The translations under genes and the position numbers were made by a program. Below, in pieces: positions 1 to 10,064 of a stretch of DNA of 62,922 nucleotides. A model generated the notes under the pieces. The model was not told where the DNA came from, ran no database searches, and saw only the letters and a program-made list of their open reading frames with translations. The stretch comes from Oscillospiraceae bacterium (GTDB taxonomy: Bacteria > Bacillota > Clostridia > Oscillospirales > Acutalibacteraceae). Where the stretch lies: positions 1-62,922 of the forward strand of contig SVPZ01000011.1 of assembly GCA_015065605.1 (NCBI GenBank), given 5' to 3'. Position 1 is the stretch's first letter; each line of letters begins with the position of its first letter.

Positions 1-591
1 GAATTTAGTACTATAAAAAAGAAAATACTTATCACCCATGCGGATGTAGACCATTGCGGACTCTTGCCAATTTTTGATGAGATAATTACAAATGAAAAAA
101 CAGCGAAGTGCCTAGAAAAGGAATACAATGGACTTGACGGATACCGCGAGGAAAATCCTTTACATAAGCCGTATATTAACATATGCAAAATTCTTACTGA
201 GTACAAGCCGATAAATCCTGAAAAGGTTGTTAAACTTTGGAAAAGTGCACAAACATATGACAAACCTCTTACCCAAATAGGTTTTTATAATTTTGGTGAG
301 CTGAATTTTGAAGTGTATGAAGGAAAAGGCGGACATCTGCCCGGGGAAATCGTTTTAATAGATTATGAAAATCACATTGCTATTACAGGAGATATTTATA
401 TAAACACGCATGGTCTTACGGCTGAACAGGAAAAATATAACAGATACGCACCAATACTAATGACATCTGTTGATACAGACCCCAAATTATGTTCAGAGGA
501 AAGAAATGCTATTTTACAACGATTGGGCGTAGGGAAGTGGCAGATTTTCGGAGCGCACGGTTTTAAAAAGGATTATTCAGTAAATTTATAG
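1..591 (+). CDS. Metallo-beta-lactamase-fold hydrolase, 5' end cut by the window
   Basis: The frame is open from base 1 to the TAG at 589-591, so the gene begins outside the window. The first visible residues include THADVDHCG, the HxDxDH-type metal motif of the metallo-beta-lactamase fold. Further on, GGHLPG supplies a second metal His and GDIYIN an Asp, in the order expected for this fold. A TTG at 64 could be called as a start but would remove the HADVDH motif, so it is not the true start. The family hydrolyses thioesters, lactones, phosphodiesters and similar bonds; the substrate here cannot be told. No neighbour gives a functional hint. Confidence 0.75.
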   Translation, partial: EFSTIKKKILITHADVDHCGLLPIFDEIITNEKTAKCLEKEYNGLDGYREENPLHKPYINICKILTEYKPINPEKVVKLWKSAQTYDKPLTQIGFYNFGELNFEVYEGKGGHLPGEIVLIDYENHIAITGDIYINTHGLTAEQEKYNRYAPILMTSVDTDPKLCSEERNAILQRLGVGKWQIFGAHGFKKDYSVNL

Positions 592-603
592 TTTTATTCT
601 TAA

Positions 604-795
604 AATATATTATATTTTCCCACTTTTGCCTATTGCACCACAGGTTGCTATAAAGTCTGGCAAGTAATTCCGGCTTACTTTAACTTTGCAGAATTTACGC
701 TCACCGAAAAGGATGCTAAGGAATATAAATATTCCAAAGGGGTCAAACAACGTGTGCATAAATGGAAAGATATTAAAGTAAAACTCTATATCTAA
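604..795 (+). pseudogene. Unidentified coding remnant, no start codon
   Basis: A 63-codon open stretch in the same frame as the preceding gene runs to TAA at 793-795. It reads like protein (for example AEFTLTEKDAKEYKYSKG) and is rich in Lys, Glu and Tyr, but has no ATG, GTG or TTG start or ribosome site and is separated from the upstream gene by two in-frame stops. I do not recognise the family. It is best read as the 3' end of a gene whose front has been deleted; chance open frame is the alternative. Confidence 0.35.
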
Positions 796-798
796 AAT

Positions 799-834
799 AA
801 CCGCTTCGTTAGATTAAATCCTAACGGAGCGGTT
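799..834. terminator. Hairpin terminator after the remnant
   Basis: Inverted repeat of about 14 bp (aaccgcttcgttag with ctaacggagcggtt, one G-T pair) with a 7-nt loop, followed by a short T-rich run. It lies between a rightward remnant and the 3' end of a leftward gene. Confidence 0.6.
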
Positions 835-913
835 TTCTGTTAAATGTATTTTAGTTGGTCCGGTAACGTAATTGTACCTCGTTTTGATTTCAATATTAAG
901 GAGTCTATTTTTA

Positions 914-1768
914 TTATTGCTTTTGATGGGCTACAACCTTAAACTTGCCGTCAATGAATTTAACTGTAAGAACACGCTTATATGTTGTGATTTTGTAATT
1001 GTAATCATCAGTAGCTTCAACCAATTCGTGATATTTGGTTTTATAATAAATTTTATAGGTGATTTCGTCAAGCTGTTCGTATTTGGTATATTGGTGGTCG
1101 TGATAATTTGGACCGCCTATGCCGTCACCGCCTTCCAGTAGGCTGACAATACGATTTTTCTTTTCTTCATAATAAAGCTTATTGCTGAAAAGATTTTTTG
1201 GGTTTTTAATTGTTTTAAACTGTGACCAATCGTACGTCTTATCAAAATATTTTTCAGATAACTCGTTTAAATCTTCTACTGTAAAATATCTATACGTGTA
1301 AGAGTCGGTATAATAGTCACTTGAGTTCCACAAAAAAGGTCCTCGCCAAAAATCGTGGGTTACGAATAACAGAAATACGTCGTTTACGCTTAAGTCGTTT
1401 ATCGAATTAAACAAGCCGCGTAAATAGAAAAATTCCGCATATTCTTTAAATAAGCTTTTTAGGTCTGTGCGGGGAATATAAGCAATCTCTTCAACCTTGC
1501 AAGCGGTACATATTCTGTTTTGTGTGCCTTCGCTATTTTTTGAGGGTGCGAGAGTTTGAACCCATTCGCCCCAAACGTGGTCGTGAGGCTTTACCGTTTC
1601 TTTATAGGTATCACCACATTCACACATAAAAAGTTGTTCGCCGCCTTGAGTACAAAGTAAATCATAATTGCCAACAAGTACAAAGTTATGCTCATGCTTT
1701 GCCGCACAACCGCTGAAAGTTAAAAAAACAGAACTAATAATCAACAAAAAAGATATTATACGTTTCAT
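914..1768 (-). CDS. Secreted lipoprotein with Cys-rich N-terminal region, unknown function
   Basis: A 284-residue protein beginning MKRIISFLLIISS with a lipobox ending TFSGC, so it should be lipidated and held on the outer face of the membrane. Residues about 25-90 hold paired cysteines and His/Trp motifs (CECGDTYKE, HDHVWGEW, CTACK) of a type common in exported clostridial proteins. The rest is rich in Tyr, Lys and Asp, with no recognised domain. The start at 1768 is chosen because GGAGGTG sits 7 nt upstream; the frame extends 12 codons further without a ribosome site. Function unknown. Confidence 0.7.
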   Translation of the reverse strand: MKRIISFLLIISSVFLTFSGCAAKHEHNFVLVGNYDLLCTQGGEQLFMCECGDTYKETVKPHDHVWGEWVQTLAPSKNSEGTQNRICTACKVEEIAYIPRTDLKSLFKEYAEFFYLRGLFNSINDLSVNDVFLLFVTHDFWRGPFLWNSSDYYTDSYTYRYFTVEDLNELSEKYFDKTYDWSQFKTIKNPKNLFSNKLYYEEKKNRIVSLLEGGDGIGGPNYHDHQYTKYEQLDEITYKIYYKTKYHELVEATDDYNYKITTYKRVLTVKFIDGKFKVVAHQKQ

Positions 1769-1794
1769 AATTTGCACCTCCGCTTTATAGAAAA

Positions 1795-1823
1795 ATAGTA
1801 TCACATTATCGCTAACAAAGCAA
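1795..1823 (-). promoter_or_regulatory. Sigma-A promoter for the lipoprotein gene
   Basis: Read on the minus strand: TTGCTT, 17-nt spacer, TACTAT, ending about 27 bp before the start codon. Confidence 0.5.
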
Positions 1824-1862
1824 GTAAAACAATTTAACTATGCAAATAGCATAAAATTATGC

Positions 1863-2006
1863 ATTGCTATTTTAGGACCTATTGTTGTACGTATCGTTTA
1901 CGAAGGCATTATGATGGGTATTCTTCTTGTTAAAAATACCATCGAAATCAATAAAAAACTTAAAAGCCAGAACGGCGATATTGAAGACGCGAAAATCGGC
2001 GAATAA
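1863..2006 (+). pseudogene. C-terminal remnant of a DUF4282-like membrane protein
   Basis: An open stretch in one frame encodes IAILGPIVVRIVYEGIMMGI followed by a short charged tail and ends at TAA 2004-2006. The hydrophobic segment followed by R-x-x-x-E resembles the last transmembrane helix and tail of small DUF4282 membrane proteins. There is no start codon or ribosome site and the expected N-terminal half is missing, so this appears to be a decayed gene. Family assignment is from memory of the motif. Confidence 0.45.
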
Positions 2007-2034
2007 TAATCATACTTGATAAGTTATTATAAAA

Positions 2035-2066
2035 AATAGAACTATCAACCGATAGTTCTATTTTTT
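2035..2066. terminator. Bidirectional terminator
   Basis: Near-perfect palindrome aatagaactatc-aacc-gatagttctatt with A-run on the left and T-run on the right, placed between convergent units. Confidence 0.8.
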
Positions 2067-3135
2067 ATTTTAATGAAAATTTTAAAACGACGGGATTGTG
2101 GTCGGAATAAACAAATCCTGTATGAACGTTTTCGACGCTTACTGCCGTTACGTTTTGGCTTACCAAAAATCCGTCAACGATAATGGTGAAATTACCTTCC
2201 TCATAAGGAATATCACAGTTTCTACAGGTGGGACTAAGCTTTTCATCGCTATAATTTATACAGCGTGACAGTTCTTTTGGCAAAAGATTTTCAGGGAAGG
2301 GTTGAGCCCAACCGAAATCAACCGAGGAACCGCCGTTTAGTCTTTGTGTGGAGTCGCCCGTAAAATCGTGATTAAAATCGCCGCCGCAAACACAGTAATT
2401 ACCCTTTAAATATTCTTCCTTCATATCATTTAAAAGCATGTTCATTTGCGCTGTTCTTATTTCGTCGTTTCCACCGTATGCTGACAGATGAACGTTATAT
2501 ATTAGAAGTTCTTTTCCGTTTTCCGTTGGGATACGTGAAACAGAGTAACAACGGTCTAAATCAAGAAATTTTGTTATGCTTTCAGAAATGGGAAGGCTTC
2601 GGCGCTTTGCAGTAGAAAAATCATACTTGCTTAAAGTAAGAATACCGCTGTTTGAAGCACCGTGAGGAGAAGTGAAGGGGTAGGCAAGATAAGCAGAATG
2701 ATAGTTTATTGCAAAGGTGTTGCTAAACGTTTTAAATCTGCTTTTTAAAAGTTCACTTTGGTCAACGTGGTGACTTCTTGTAGAATCCGTATCTACTTCC
2801 TGAAAAAGCACGAAATCGGGACTAAAATTTAAAACGGTATCGGCAGACTGATTTACGCAGTCTATTACGCTTTCTTTACTTTTAGCGCGGGAGAGTTTAC
2901 CGCCGTCCATAAAGAAGGTAAAATCTTTTGTATATGCACCAAAACCGATATTTTGTGTAACTACCGTATAAACCGTATCTGTGGTTACCATTGCGTCGTT
3001 ATGCGCGTTTTGAGGAACAATATCGGTATTATCGGGGATACGGGAATACTGAATGAACAGATATGCTACGTATCCGATAACAACAATTACTATGACAAGA
3101 AAAATTGCTAATAATATTTTTAGAATTTTTTTCAT
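2065..3135 (-). CDS. Membrane-anchored endonuclease/exonuclease/phosphatase-family protein
   Basis: A 356-residue protein with one N-terminal membrane helix (about residues 5-28), then an EEP (DNase I-like) domain facing outward. The family motifs occur in order: TQNIGFG, FQEVD (metal Glu), YNVHLSAYG (catalytic His), CGGDFNHDF (Asp/Asn pair) and SDHNPVV (terminal Asp-His). The fold hydrolyses phosphodiester or phosphomonoester bonds in nucleic acids, inositol phosphates or sphingomyelin-type lipids; which one is unclear. It lies 15 bp after the GH130-like gene on the same strand, so the two are likely cotranscribed. A second, cytoplasmic EEP protein lies at 49854. Confidence 0.85.
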   Translation of the reverse strand: MKKILKILLAIFLVIVIVVIGYVAYLFIQYSRIPDNTDIVPQNAHNDAMVTTDTVYTVVTQNIGFGAYTKDFTFFMDGGKLSRAKSKESVIDCVNQSADTVLNFSPDFVLFQEVDTDSTRSHHVDQSELLKSRFKTFSNTFAINYHSAYLAYPFTSPHGASNSGILTLSKYDFSTAKRRSLPISESITKFLDLDRCYSVSRIPTENGKELLIYNVHLSAYGGNDEIRTAQMNMLLNDMKEEYLKGNYCVCGGDFNHDFTGDSTQRLNGGSSVDFGWAQPFPENLLPKELSRCINYSDEKLSPTCRNCDIPYEEGNFTIIVDGFLVSQNVTAVSVENVHTGFVYSDHNPVVLKFSLK

Positions 3136-3150
3136 AGTTAGCCTCGATTA

Positions 3151-4158
3151 TTAATAAGGTGCTTTAGAATTTTTAAGAGCTTCTAAAAGTTCGCTGAGCT
3201 TACCTTTTGCAAGACCGATATGTTCGTCAGCAGCACCGTAGTAAATACGGATTTCGTCCTTATCCTCTTCAGCAATAGCACCGCAGGGGAATACAACGTT
3301 ACCAACTCTGCCGTCGGTTTCGAAAGGTTCGGTAGGAGTAAGAATCCAACGGTCAAGAAGACCGATAATTTTGGTAGGATCTTTTAAATCCATAAGCATA
3401 GCGCCTATTGAATAACAGAATTCGCCGTCTTCCTTCCATACGCCGTGAATAATTTCAAGCCAACCGTCTTTGGTTTTGATTGGGGGAGTAGGACCGATTT
3501 TCCAGTTGGAATAGGAAACGCTTTCGGGATATAAAAGCGGACGGTGATGTCCCCAATAAACAAGGTCGGGAGAATAAGAAATCCAGATACTTGCTCTTAA
3601 AATATCGGTATCGGGAATACATTCCGGCTCTTCGGGACAGTGTACGTTATAAGGACGGTCAAGTCTTACGTAAAGCCCGTCTATCTTTTCAGGGAAAAGA
3701 CAGGGAACGCGGTTTGCGGGAAGCGCTACGCAGTCAACAAACTCTGCGGTTTCAAAATCCTTGGTTTTATAAAGAAGTGCGCAAGGGCCGCTACCTCTTA
3801 CCTGACCGGGACGAATGATATAATAAGTATCTTCAATTTTGGTAACACGGGGGTCAATTACCCAGTTATCAAATAAACCGGGACAGTCACCGCTCCAGTT
3901 ATCGCTTAAGAAAAGCGGTTTAGGATTGATATCGAAGTTAACGCCGTCTTCACTTGTTGCAACGTGAATACCGCACATACTGTTATTTATGCGCTCCTTA
4001 TAATAAGCAGCGATAAGCAAAAGTGTTTTTCCGTTGAAGAGGGTCTGTCCGCAGTTAAAAACAGCGTTTGTTTCAAGAGGGAAATCCTCTTTTGTAATAA
4101 TTGGATTTTTGGCGTTTCGGTGCATTATGTACTCTTCGCCTCTGAATTTGGTTATCAT
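3151..4158 (-). CDS. GH130-like beta-mannoside phosphorylase/hydrolase
   Basis: A 335-residue five-bladed beta-propeller glycosidase-like protein. Recognisable GH130 features are the N-terminal RNAKNPIIT start of the first blade, an NCGQTLFNG segment, VIDPRVT (position of the catalytic Asp) and the C-terminal YYGAADEHIGLA motif. GH130 enzymes phosphorolyse or hydrolyse beta-1,2- or beta-1,4-mannosides; the exact linkage cannot be read from sequence. AGGAGG lies 8 nt before the ATG at 4158. First gene of a leftward pair with the EEP protein. A GH38 alpha-mannosidase at 45945 would complement it in mannan or N-glycan use. Confidence 0.75.
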   Translation of the reverse strand: MITKFRGEEYIMHRNAKNPIITKEDFPLETNAVFNCGQTLFNGKTLLLIAAYYKERINNSMCGIHVATSEDGVNFDINPKPLFLSDNWSGDCPGLFDNWVIDPRVTKIEDTYYIIRPGQVRGSGPCALLYKTKDFETAEFVDCVALPANRVPCLFPEKIDGLYVRLDRPYNVHCPEEPECIPDTDILRASIWISYSPDLVYWGHHRPLLYPESVSYSNWKIGPTPPIKTKDGWLEIIHGVWKEDGEFCYSIGAMLMDLKDPTKIIGLLDRWILTPTEPFETDGRVGNVVFPCGAIAEEDKDEIRIYYGAADEHIGLAKGKLSELLEALKNSKAPY

Positions 4159-4186
4159 AAAAGAACCTCCTTTATTTGTTTAAATC

Positions 4187-4215
4187 ATATTAGCATTTTT
4201 TAAGTATTTAGTCAA
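4187..4215 (-). promoter_or_regulatory. Sigma-A promoter for the GH130-EEP operon
   Basis: Minus-strand TTGACT, 17-nt spacer, TAATAT; start codon about 29 bp downstream. Confidence 0.6.
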
Positions 4216-4348
4216 TGTTTTTTTACCGTTATAAAACAAATGTTGTCGGATTTTAATATATTTACAAAAATCCGGTGGTTTTTTGTGGAAAATTTACAAT
4301 ATTATATAAGAGTTGCACAAGAAAATGTTTGATTTTAACAAAAATCAC

Positions 4349-4377
4349 TTGAAATTCACATTGCAGTTTGGTATGAT
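4349..4377 (+). promoter_or_regulatory. Sigma-A promoter of the glycogen operon
   Basis: TTGAAA, 17-nt spacer, TATGAT. Transcription should start near 4384, which places any start codon upstream of that outside the message and supports the TTG start of glgB at 4415. Confidence 0.7.
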
Positions 4378-4414
4378 AATTAAGAGAAGTAATAATTTGA
4401 AAGGAGTTGGTTAT

Positions 4415-6274
4415 TTGGAAGGCTATGAAGAAAGATTTCACAACTCAATAATCTACGATGCATATAATTACCTTGGTTCTTTCTATAAAGAAGAAAGCAC
4501 GTTGTTCAGAGTGTGGGCGCCTAATGCAGATGCTGTTTCGGTAGTAGGTGATTTTAACGGCTGGAACGGTTACGCAAACGTTATGCAAAAAAATCCCGAC
4601 GGCACTTTTGAACTTAAAATTTCCGGAATAAAATTATACGATAATTATAAATATGCCATAACAAACGGAGATAAAACCGTTCTTAAGGCAGACCCGTACG
4701 CGCGTCATTTTGAAACTCCTCCCGGTACCTGTTCTAAGGTTTATTACGATAATTATTGTTTTAAGGATGAGAAATGGCAGAAGAGCAAAAAGGAAACTAA
4801 CGTATATTCTTCTCCTGTTAATATATATGAAGTGCATTTAGGCTCGTGGCGTATTCACGAGGACGGTAATCCGTACACTTATGAAGAAGCGGCGACCGCT
4901 CTTGCGGATTACGTTAAAGAAATGGGATATACCCACGTTGAACTTATGCCTGTTTCTGAGCATCCTTTTGAGGGGTCTTGGGGATATCAGGTAAGCGGAT
5001 ATTATGCGCCTACCTCCCGTTTTGGTACACCCGAAGACTTTAAAAAGTTTGTGGATATACTTCACGGCAGGGGAATAGGTATTATTCTTGACTGGGTACC
5101 TGCCCACTTTCCAAAGGACGAACCCTTCCTTTATCGCTTTGACGGTACTCCTCTTTATGAGTACAGCGATTCAAGAAAAGGCGAGCATAAGGAGTGGGGG
5201 ACCGCCGTATTTGATTTTGGTAAGGTCGAGGTAATGAATTTTCTTCTTGGCAGCGCGTGTTATTGGCTTAAAGAGTTTCACATTGACGGACTCAGGGTTG
5301 ACGCGGTTGCATCTATGCTTTATCTTGACTATGCGAGAAAAGACGGTGAATGGTTGCCTAATTCCTTTGGCGGAAGAGAAAATCTTGAAGCGGTTGAGTT
5401 TTTAAGACAATTAAATTCTGCCACTTTCAGCGTTAATCCCGACGTTTTAATGATTGCCGAAGAATCAACTGCCTGGCCCATGGTAACCAAGCCTTCTTTT
5501 GACGGCGGACTCGGGTTTAACTTTAAGTGGAATATGGGATGGATGAACGATATGCTTCGTTATACCTCCCTTGACCCTCTTTTCAGGAAAAATAATCACG
5601 AATGTCTTACCTTTTCGTTCTTTTACGCTTTCAGCGAGAACTTTATATTACCTCTTTCGCACGATGAAGTTGTGCACGGTAAATGCTCTATGATAAACAA
5701 AATGCCGGGGGATTACGAAGGTAAATTCCGCGGACTCAGGGCGTTTATGGCGTATATGATGGCGCATCCGGGTAAAAAACTTTCCTTTATGGGACAGGAA
5801 TTTGCTCAATTTATTGAGTGGGATTATAAGCGTCAGCTTGACTGGTTTTTGCTTGATTACGAAGCGCATAAAAATATGCAGTATTTCACAAAGAAGTTGA
5901 ATGAATTTTACCTTAAAAATCCGCCTCTTTATGAAATAGATTATTCCTGGGAAGGCTTTAATTGGATTTCAAACGATGATTATACACAGAGTATTATTTC
6001 CTTCAGAAGAATTGCAAGTAATAAGGAAGAAATAATTGTTGTATGTAATTTCGTTCCCGTCGGCAGAGAAAATTACCGTATCGGTGTTCCCGAAAGTGCA
6101 AGTTACCGAACCGTTTTTTGTTCTGAGTGGCAGGAATTCGGCGGTGTGAAAGAAAAAAGCAGAACCTCTTATAAAAGCGAAAAAATTGAGATGCACGGTT
6201 ATGAGGACAGTATAGCAATTGATATACCGCCACTCTCGGTAACCTATCTTAAAAGAAACAAGAAACACAAATAA
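4415..6274 (+). CDS. glgB: 1,4-alpha-glucan branching enzyme
   Basis: Transfers alpha-1,4 glucan segments to make alpha-1,6 branches in glycogen. The 619-residue protein has an N-terminal CBM48 module ([20 protein letters not shown]) and a GH13 barrel: EVHLGSW (about 140), [23 protein letters not shown] with the nucleophile Asp (about 295), IAEES with the acid Glu (about 347) and [10 protein letters not shown] with the stabilising Asp (about 417). The start is TTG, chosen because AAAGGAG lies 9 nt upstream and the promoter at 4349-4377 rules out the in-frame ATG codons further upstream. First gene of glgBCDA; 14 bp before glgC. Confidence 0.95.
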   Translation: MEGYEERFHNSIIYDAYNYLGSFYKEESTLFRVWAPNADAVSVVGDFNGWNGYANVMQKNPDGTFELKISGIKLYDNYKYAITNGDKTVLKADPYARHFETPPGTCSKVYYDNYCFKDEKWQKSKKETNVYSSPVNIYEVHLGSWRIHEDGNPYTYEEAATALADYVKEMGYTHVELMPVSEHPFEGSWGYQVSGYYAPTSRFGTPEDFKKFVDILHGRGIGIILDWVPAHFPKDEPFLYRFDGTPLYEYSDSRKGEHKEWGTAVFDFGKVEVMNFLLGSACYWLKEFHIDGLRVDAVASMLYLDYARKDGEWLPNSFGGRENLEAVEFLRQLNSATFSVNPDVLMIAEESTAWPMVTKPSFDGGLGFNFKWNMGWMNDMLRYTSLDPLFRKNNHECLTFSFFYAFSENFILPLSHDEVVHGKCSMINKMPGDYEGKFRGLRAFMAYMMAHPGKKLSFMGQEFAQFIEWDYKRQLDWFLLDYEAHKNMQYFTKKLNEFYLKNPPLYEIDYSWEGFNWISNDDYTQSIISFRRIASNKEEIIVVCNFVPVGRENYRIGVPESASYRTVFCSEWQEFGGVKEKSRTSYKSEKIEMHGYEDSIAIDIPPLSVTYLKRNKKHK

Positions 6275-6288
6275 ATTATGAAAGTGTA

Positions 6289-7515
6289 GTGAGTGTTTTG
6301 AAAAAGAATAAGTGTGTAGCAATGTTGCTTGCAGGTGGACAGGGAAGCAGACTTGGTGTTTTAACGCACAAAATTGCTAAACCTGCCGTTCCTTATGGAG
6401 GAAAATACAGAATTATAGATTTTCCTCTTTCCAACTGTGTAAATTCGGGTATTGATATCGTTGGTATTCTGACCCAGTATCAACCACTTGAACTTAACGA
6501 TTACGTTGGAAGCGGTAAACCGTGGGACCTTGACAGAATCGACGGTGGTGTGCATATCCTTCCGCCTTATCAGAAGAGCAAGGGCGGTGACTGGTATAAG
6601 GGTACTGCAAACGCTATTTATCAGAATATTCATTTTATTGAAAAATACGACCCCGAATACGTGCTGGTTCTTTCGGGTGACCACATTTATAAAATGGATT
6701 ATTCAAAAATGATAAAGGCTCATAAAAAAAGCGGTGCCGATTGTACCATTGCCGTTATGGAGGTATCCTTTGACGAGGCTTCCCGTTTTGGTATAATGAA
6801 TACCAAAGAGGATGGCACGATTTATGAGTTTGAAGAAAAACCCGCCAATCCCAAAAGTAACCTTGCTTCTATGGGTATTTACGTTTTCTCTTGGGAGAAA
6901 ATGCGCGAATACCTTATAGCAGACGAAAAGAACAAGGAATCCCATAACGATTTTGGCAAGGATATTATCCCCAATATGTTAAACGCCGGCGAAAAAATGA
7001 TGGCGTATAGATTTGAGGGATATTGGAAGGACGTTGGAACGGTTGAATCCCTTTGGGATGCTAACCTTGACCTGCTTAATCCTAAGCTTGATTTAAAACT
7101 TGACAGTGACGACTGGAAAATTTATTCCCGTACGGGTTGGTTGCCGCCACAGTATATAAGCGAAAGCGCTGAGGTTGAAAATTCTCTTGTCAGTGACGGA
7201 TGCAGTGTTTACGGAAAACTTGATTACTCGGTGCTTTTTGAAGACGTTACCATTGAAGAAGGCGCAACGGTTGAGTATTCTCTTATTATGCCGGGAGCCG
7301 TAATTAAAAAAGGCGCTCACGTACAGTATGCAATAGTTGCAGAAAACGTTAAGGTGAGCGAGGGCGCGGTAGTAGGCGAAAATCCTGCCAACGTACCAAA
7401 CCGTGACGAATGGGGAATTGCGGTTGTCGGAGCAGACGTTAAGGTTGGAAAAAATGCCACCGTGAAGGCAAAATCTATGATAAGCAAAAACGTGAAGGAG
7501 GGTGAAACCGTATGA
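6289..7515 (+). CDS. glgC: Glucose-1-phosphate adenylyltransferase, catalytic subunit
   Basis: Makes ADP-glucose from glucose-1-phosphate and ATP, the committed step of glycogen synthesis. The N-terminal nucleotidyltransferase domain shows [11 protein letters not shown], the [19 protein letters not shown] segment and the SGDHIYKMD metal site; the C-terminal third is a left-handed beta-helix of hexapeptide repeats. The start is drawn at GTG 6289; TTG 6298 (giving [10 protein letters not shown]) is equally plausible, as neither has a strong ribosome site. Its stop overlaps the start of glgD by 4 bases (ATGA), implying translational coupling. Confidence 0.93.
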   Translation: MSVLKKNKCVAMLLAGGQGSRLGVLTHKIAKPAVPYGGKYRIIDFPLSNCVNSGIDIVGILTQYQPLELNDYVGSGKPWDLDRIDGGVHILPPYQKSKGGDWYKGTANAIYQNIHFIEKYDPEYVLVLSGDHIYKMDYSKMIKAHKKSGADCTIAVMEVSFDEASRFGIMNTKEDGTIYEFEEKPANPKSNLASMGIYVFSWEKMREYLIADEKNKESHNDFGKDIIPNMLNAGEKMMAYRFEGYWKDVGTVESLWDANLDLLNPKLDLKLDSDDWKIYSRTGWLPPQYISESAEVENSLVSDGCSVYGKLDYSVLFEDVTIEEGATVEYSLIMPGAVIKKGAHVQYAIVAENVKVSEGAVVGENPANVPNRDEWGIAVVGADVKVGKNATVKAKSMISKNVKEGETV

Positions 7516-8639
7516 GTACCAATAATATTTTAGGCATAATTTATGCAAACGTACATGATGACCTTCTTCCCGGTCTTACCGAAAGACGTTCAATGGCGTC
7601 GGTACCCTTTGCTGGACGTTATCGTCTTATCGATTTTTCTCTTTCTAACCTGACTAACGCCGGTATAAGTCAGGTGGGTATTATTACCAAAGAAAACTAT
7701 CAATCTTTAATGGACCATATCGGAAGCGGCAGAGAATGGGATTTGGACAGAAAATCGGGTGGACTTTTTATTCTGCCTCCCTTTGTTTCAGGTACGGTCA
7801 GCGACGGCGTATATAAAACTCATTTGGGCGCTCTCGGCGGTATTCTTAATTTCCTTAACCGTTCAAAACAGGAGTACGTAATAATTTGCGACAGCGACGT
7901 TATAGCTAACGTGGATATAAGTGAAATGTTCGAAGCGCATCTTCAAAGTAACGCTGATTTTACCATAGCCTATAAATACGGAAAACTTCCTTTAAATCAC
8001 GATAAGGTTATGACCTTTGACGTGGATGATAACGGAATAGTTAAAGAAATAAAATACGTTAAAGAAAGAATTTCGGTTAACCATAGCCTTGATATTGTTC
8101 TTTGCAAACGTGATTTTCTTGTTAAGACTATTAAAAAATGTATTGAAGAGGGCAAACAGTCGCTATCCCGTGAGGTGCTTATGCCTGCGGCAAGTGAATG
8201 TAAAATCTACGGTTACAAGGTTTCGGGATTTGCCGAAATTATGGACGGTCCTTTAAGCTATTACGACCTTAATATGAAAATGCTTGAACCGAAGATTAGA
8301 AAACAGCTTTTCAGCAGAGAAAGACCGATTTATACCAAAACTCACGACAGTATGCCGGCTAAATACGCTATAGGAAGCAAGGTAAATAACAGCCTTATTG
8401 CCGACGGTTGTGTAATAGAGGGAACAGTTAAAAATTCTATTTTATTCAGAAACGTTACCGTAAAGAAGGGCGCGGTTATCGAAAACGCAATTATAATGCA
8501 GAATGCGGTTGTGGAAGAAAATGCAAAGATTTCTTATGCGGTAATGGATAAAATTTCAAAGGTAGAAAAAGATGCCGTTCTTATGGGTACAAAGAAAAAA
8601 ATCGTACTTCTTAAAAAGGGCGAAACGAAAGGAAAATGA
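7512..8639 (+). CDS. glgD: Glucose-1-phosphate adenylyltransferase-like subunit GlgD
   Basis: A 375-residue GlgC paralogue typical of Bacillota, where GlgD forms a hetero-oligomer with GlgC and modulates its activity. It retains the fold ([25 protein letters not shown]-terminal hexapeptide helix) but the N-terminal nucleotide loop is altered ([18 protein letters not shown] in place of [10 protein letters not shown]), as is normal for GlgD. Overlaps glgC by 4 bases and is followed 3 bases later by glgA. Confidence 0.92.
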   Translation: MSTNNILGIIYANVHDDLLPGLTERRSMASVPFAGRYRLIDFSLSNLTNAGISQVGIITKENYQSLMDHIGSGREWDLDRKSGGLFILPPFVSGTVSDGVYKTHLGALGGILNFLNRSKQEYVIICDSDVIANVDISEMFEAHLQSNADFTIAYKYGKLPLNHDKVMTFDVDDNGIVKEIKYVKERISVNHSLDIVLCKRDFLVKTIKKCIEEGKQSLSREVLMPAASECKIYGYKVSGFAEIMDGPLSYYDLNMKMLEPKIRKQLFSRERPIYTKTHDSMPAKYAIGSKVNNSLIADGCVIEGTVKNSILFRNVTVKKGAVIENAIIMQNAVVEENAKISYAVMDKISKVEKDAVLMGTKKKIVLLKKGETKGK

Positions 8640-8642
8640 TGA

Positions 8643-10064
8643 ATGAAAATACTATATGCTGCAAGTGAAGCCTATCCTTTTGCAATGTCGGGCGGTCTTG
8701 CCGACGTTGCAGGCGCATTGCCTAAGGCTTTAAGACGGCGTTTGGTGGGGTGCAGAGTGGTAATGCCTCTTTATGAAGCGGTGCCCGATGAACTCAGAGC
8801 CAATATGAATTTTATAACCAGTATTACCGTTCCTGTTGCTTGGCGCAGACAGTACTGCGGAATATTTGAAGCAAGGGTTGACGGTGTGGTTTATTATCTT
8901 CTTGATAATCAGTATTATTTCAAGAGAAACAGTCTTTACGGACATTTTGACGATGCCGAACGTTTTGCTTTTTTCTCTCGCGCTATACTTGAAATGATAC
9001 CGCATATTAATTACGTTCCCGATATTATTCACTGTAACGATTGGCAGACGGCACTTGTACCCGTTTTCCTTAATGCACTATACAGAGAAAACGAAATCCA
9101 CAAAAATATTCATACCGTCTTCACCATTCATAATATACAGTATCAGGGCAAATACGGATATGAACTTATCGACGACGTATTGGGACTTCCCTCGGGTACG
9201 GCTCAGCTTGTTGACTACGATAACTGTGTTAACTTTATGAAGGGCGGTATTCAGGAGGCTGACAGGGTGACCACCGTTTCTCCTACCTATTCACGAGAAA
9301 TTTTGGACCCCTATTATGCCCACGGTCTTGACGGAATTTTAAGAAATCTTGAAGGAAAGGTGTCGGGAATAGTAAACGGTATTGATACCGAGGTTTATAA
9401 TCCCGAAACCGACCCGAATATTTATGAAAATTATAATCTTTCTTCTATAGATAAAAAGGCTGATAATAAGATGGGATTACAAGCAGAAATGGGACTGCCT
9501 TTAAGAAAAGACGTTCCCGTTATAGGAATCGTTTCCCGTCTTGTAAAGCACAAGGGATTTGACCTTGTAAAGCACGTTTTTGAGGAAATATTAAAGGCGG
9601 ACGTTCAGTTTGCAATACTGGGTAGCGGAGAATGGGAATTTGAAACCTTCTTCCACGAAATGTCACAAAAATATCCCGATAAGGTTGCCTTTAAGATGGG
9701 ATTTATACCTGCTTTGGCGCGAAAAATTTATGCCGGTAGTGATATATTCCTTATGCCCAGTCAAAGTGAACCCTGCGGTCTTGCACAGATGGTGGCGCTT
9801 CGTTACGGTACCATTCCGATTGTAAGAGAAACGGGGGGCCTTGCCGATACCATTAAAGACAGCGGCGATAACGAAGGTAACGGATTTACCTTTAAGAGCT
9901 ATAACGCCCACGATATGCTTGAGGCCGTTTGGCGCGCGCTTCAGGGCTACTGCGATAAGCAGGGCTGGGAAGTTCTTAAAAAACGCGCTATGGAATGTGA
10001 TAATTCTTGGGGCAAATCTGCCAACGAGTATATAAGACTTTATAAACAGATACTTGGCAAATAA
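8643..10064 (+). CDS. glgA: Glycogen synthase (ADP-glucose, GT5)
   Basis: Elongates alpha-1,4 glucan from ADP-glucose. The 473-residue GT-B protein shows the N-terminal SEAYPFAMSGGLADVAGALP segment, HCNDWQTALVP, TIHNIQYQG, IVNGIDTEVYNP, GIVSRLVKHKG and the C-terminal MPSQSEPCGLAQMVALRYG acceptor/donor region. The usual KxGG motif near residue 15 reads M-S-G-G, so the Lys is replaced by Met. Third close coupling of the operon (3-bp gap after glgD, AAAGGA ribosome site). Followed by a terminator hairpin. Confidence 0.93.
   Translation: MKILYAASEAYPFAMSGGLADVAGALPKALRRRLVGCRVVMPLYEAVPDELRANMNFITSITVPVAWRRQYCGIFEARVDGVVYYLLDNQYYFKRNSLYGHFDDAERFAFFSRAILEMIPHINYVPDIIHCNDWQTALVPVFLNALYRENEIHKNIHTVFTIHNIQYQGKYGYELIDDVLGLPSGTAQLVDYDNCVNFMKGGIQEADRVTTVSPTYSREILDPYYAHGLDGILRNLEGKVSGIVNGIDTEVYNPETDPNIYENYNLSSIDKKADNKMGLQAEMGLPLRKDVPVIGIVSRLVKHKGFDLVKHVFEEILKADVQFAILGSGEWEFETFFHEMSQKYPDKVAFKMGFIPALARKIYAGSDIFLMPSQSEPCGLAQMVALRYGTIPIVRETGGLADTIKDSGDNEGNGFTFKSYNAHDMLEAVWRALQGYCDKQGWEVLKKRAMECDNSWGKSANEYIRLYKQILGK

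Noticed and set aside
3591-4203. Three rightward frames inside the GH130-like gene
   Set aside because: Antisense shadows of a clear family member, with no ribosome sites.
4250-4282. ggatttt/aaaaatcc inverted repeat between divergent promoters as a terminator
   Set aside because: Weak AT-rich stem with no gene ending nearby; it could be an operator, but there is nothing to support one.
4313-4414. Upstream extension of glgB to an ATG at 4313
   Set aside because: A consensus promoter lies at 4349-4377, so this part would not be transcribed; the TTG at 4415 has the ribosome site and fits the family N terminus.
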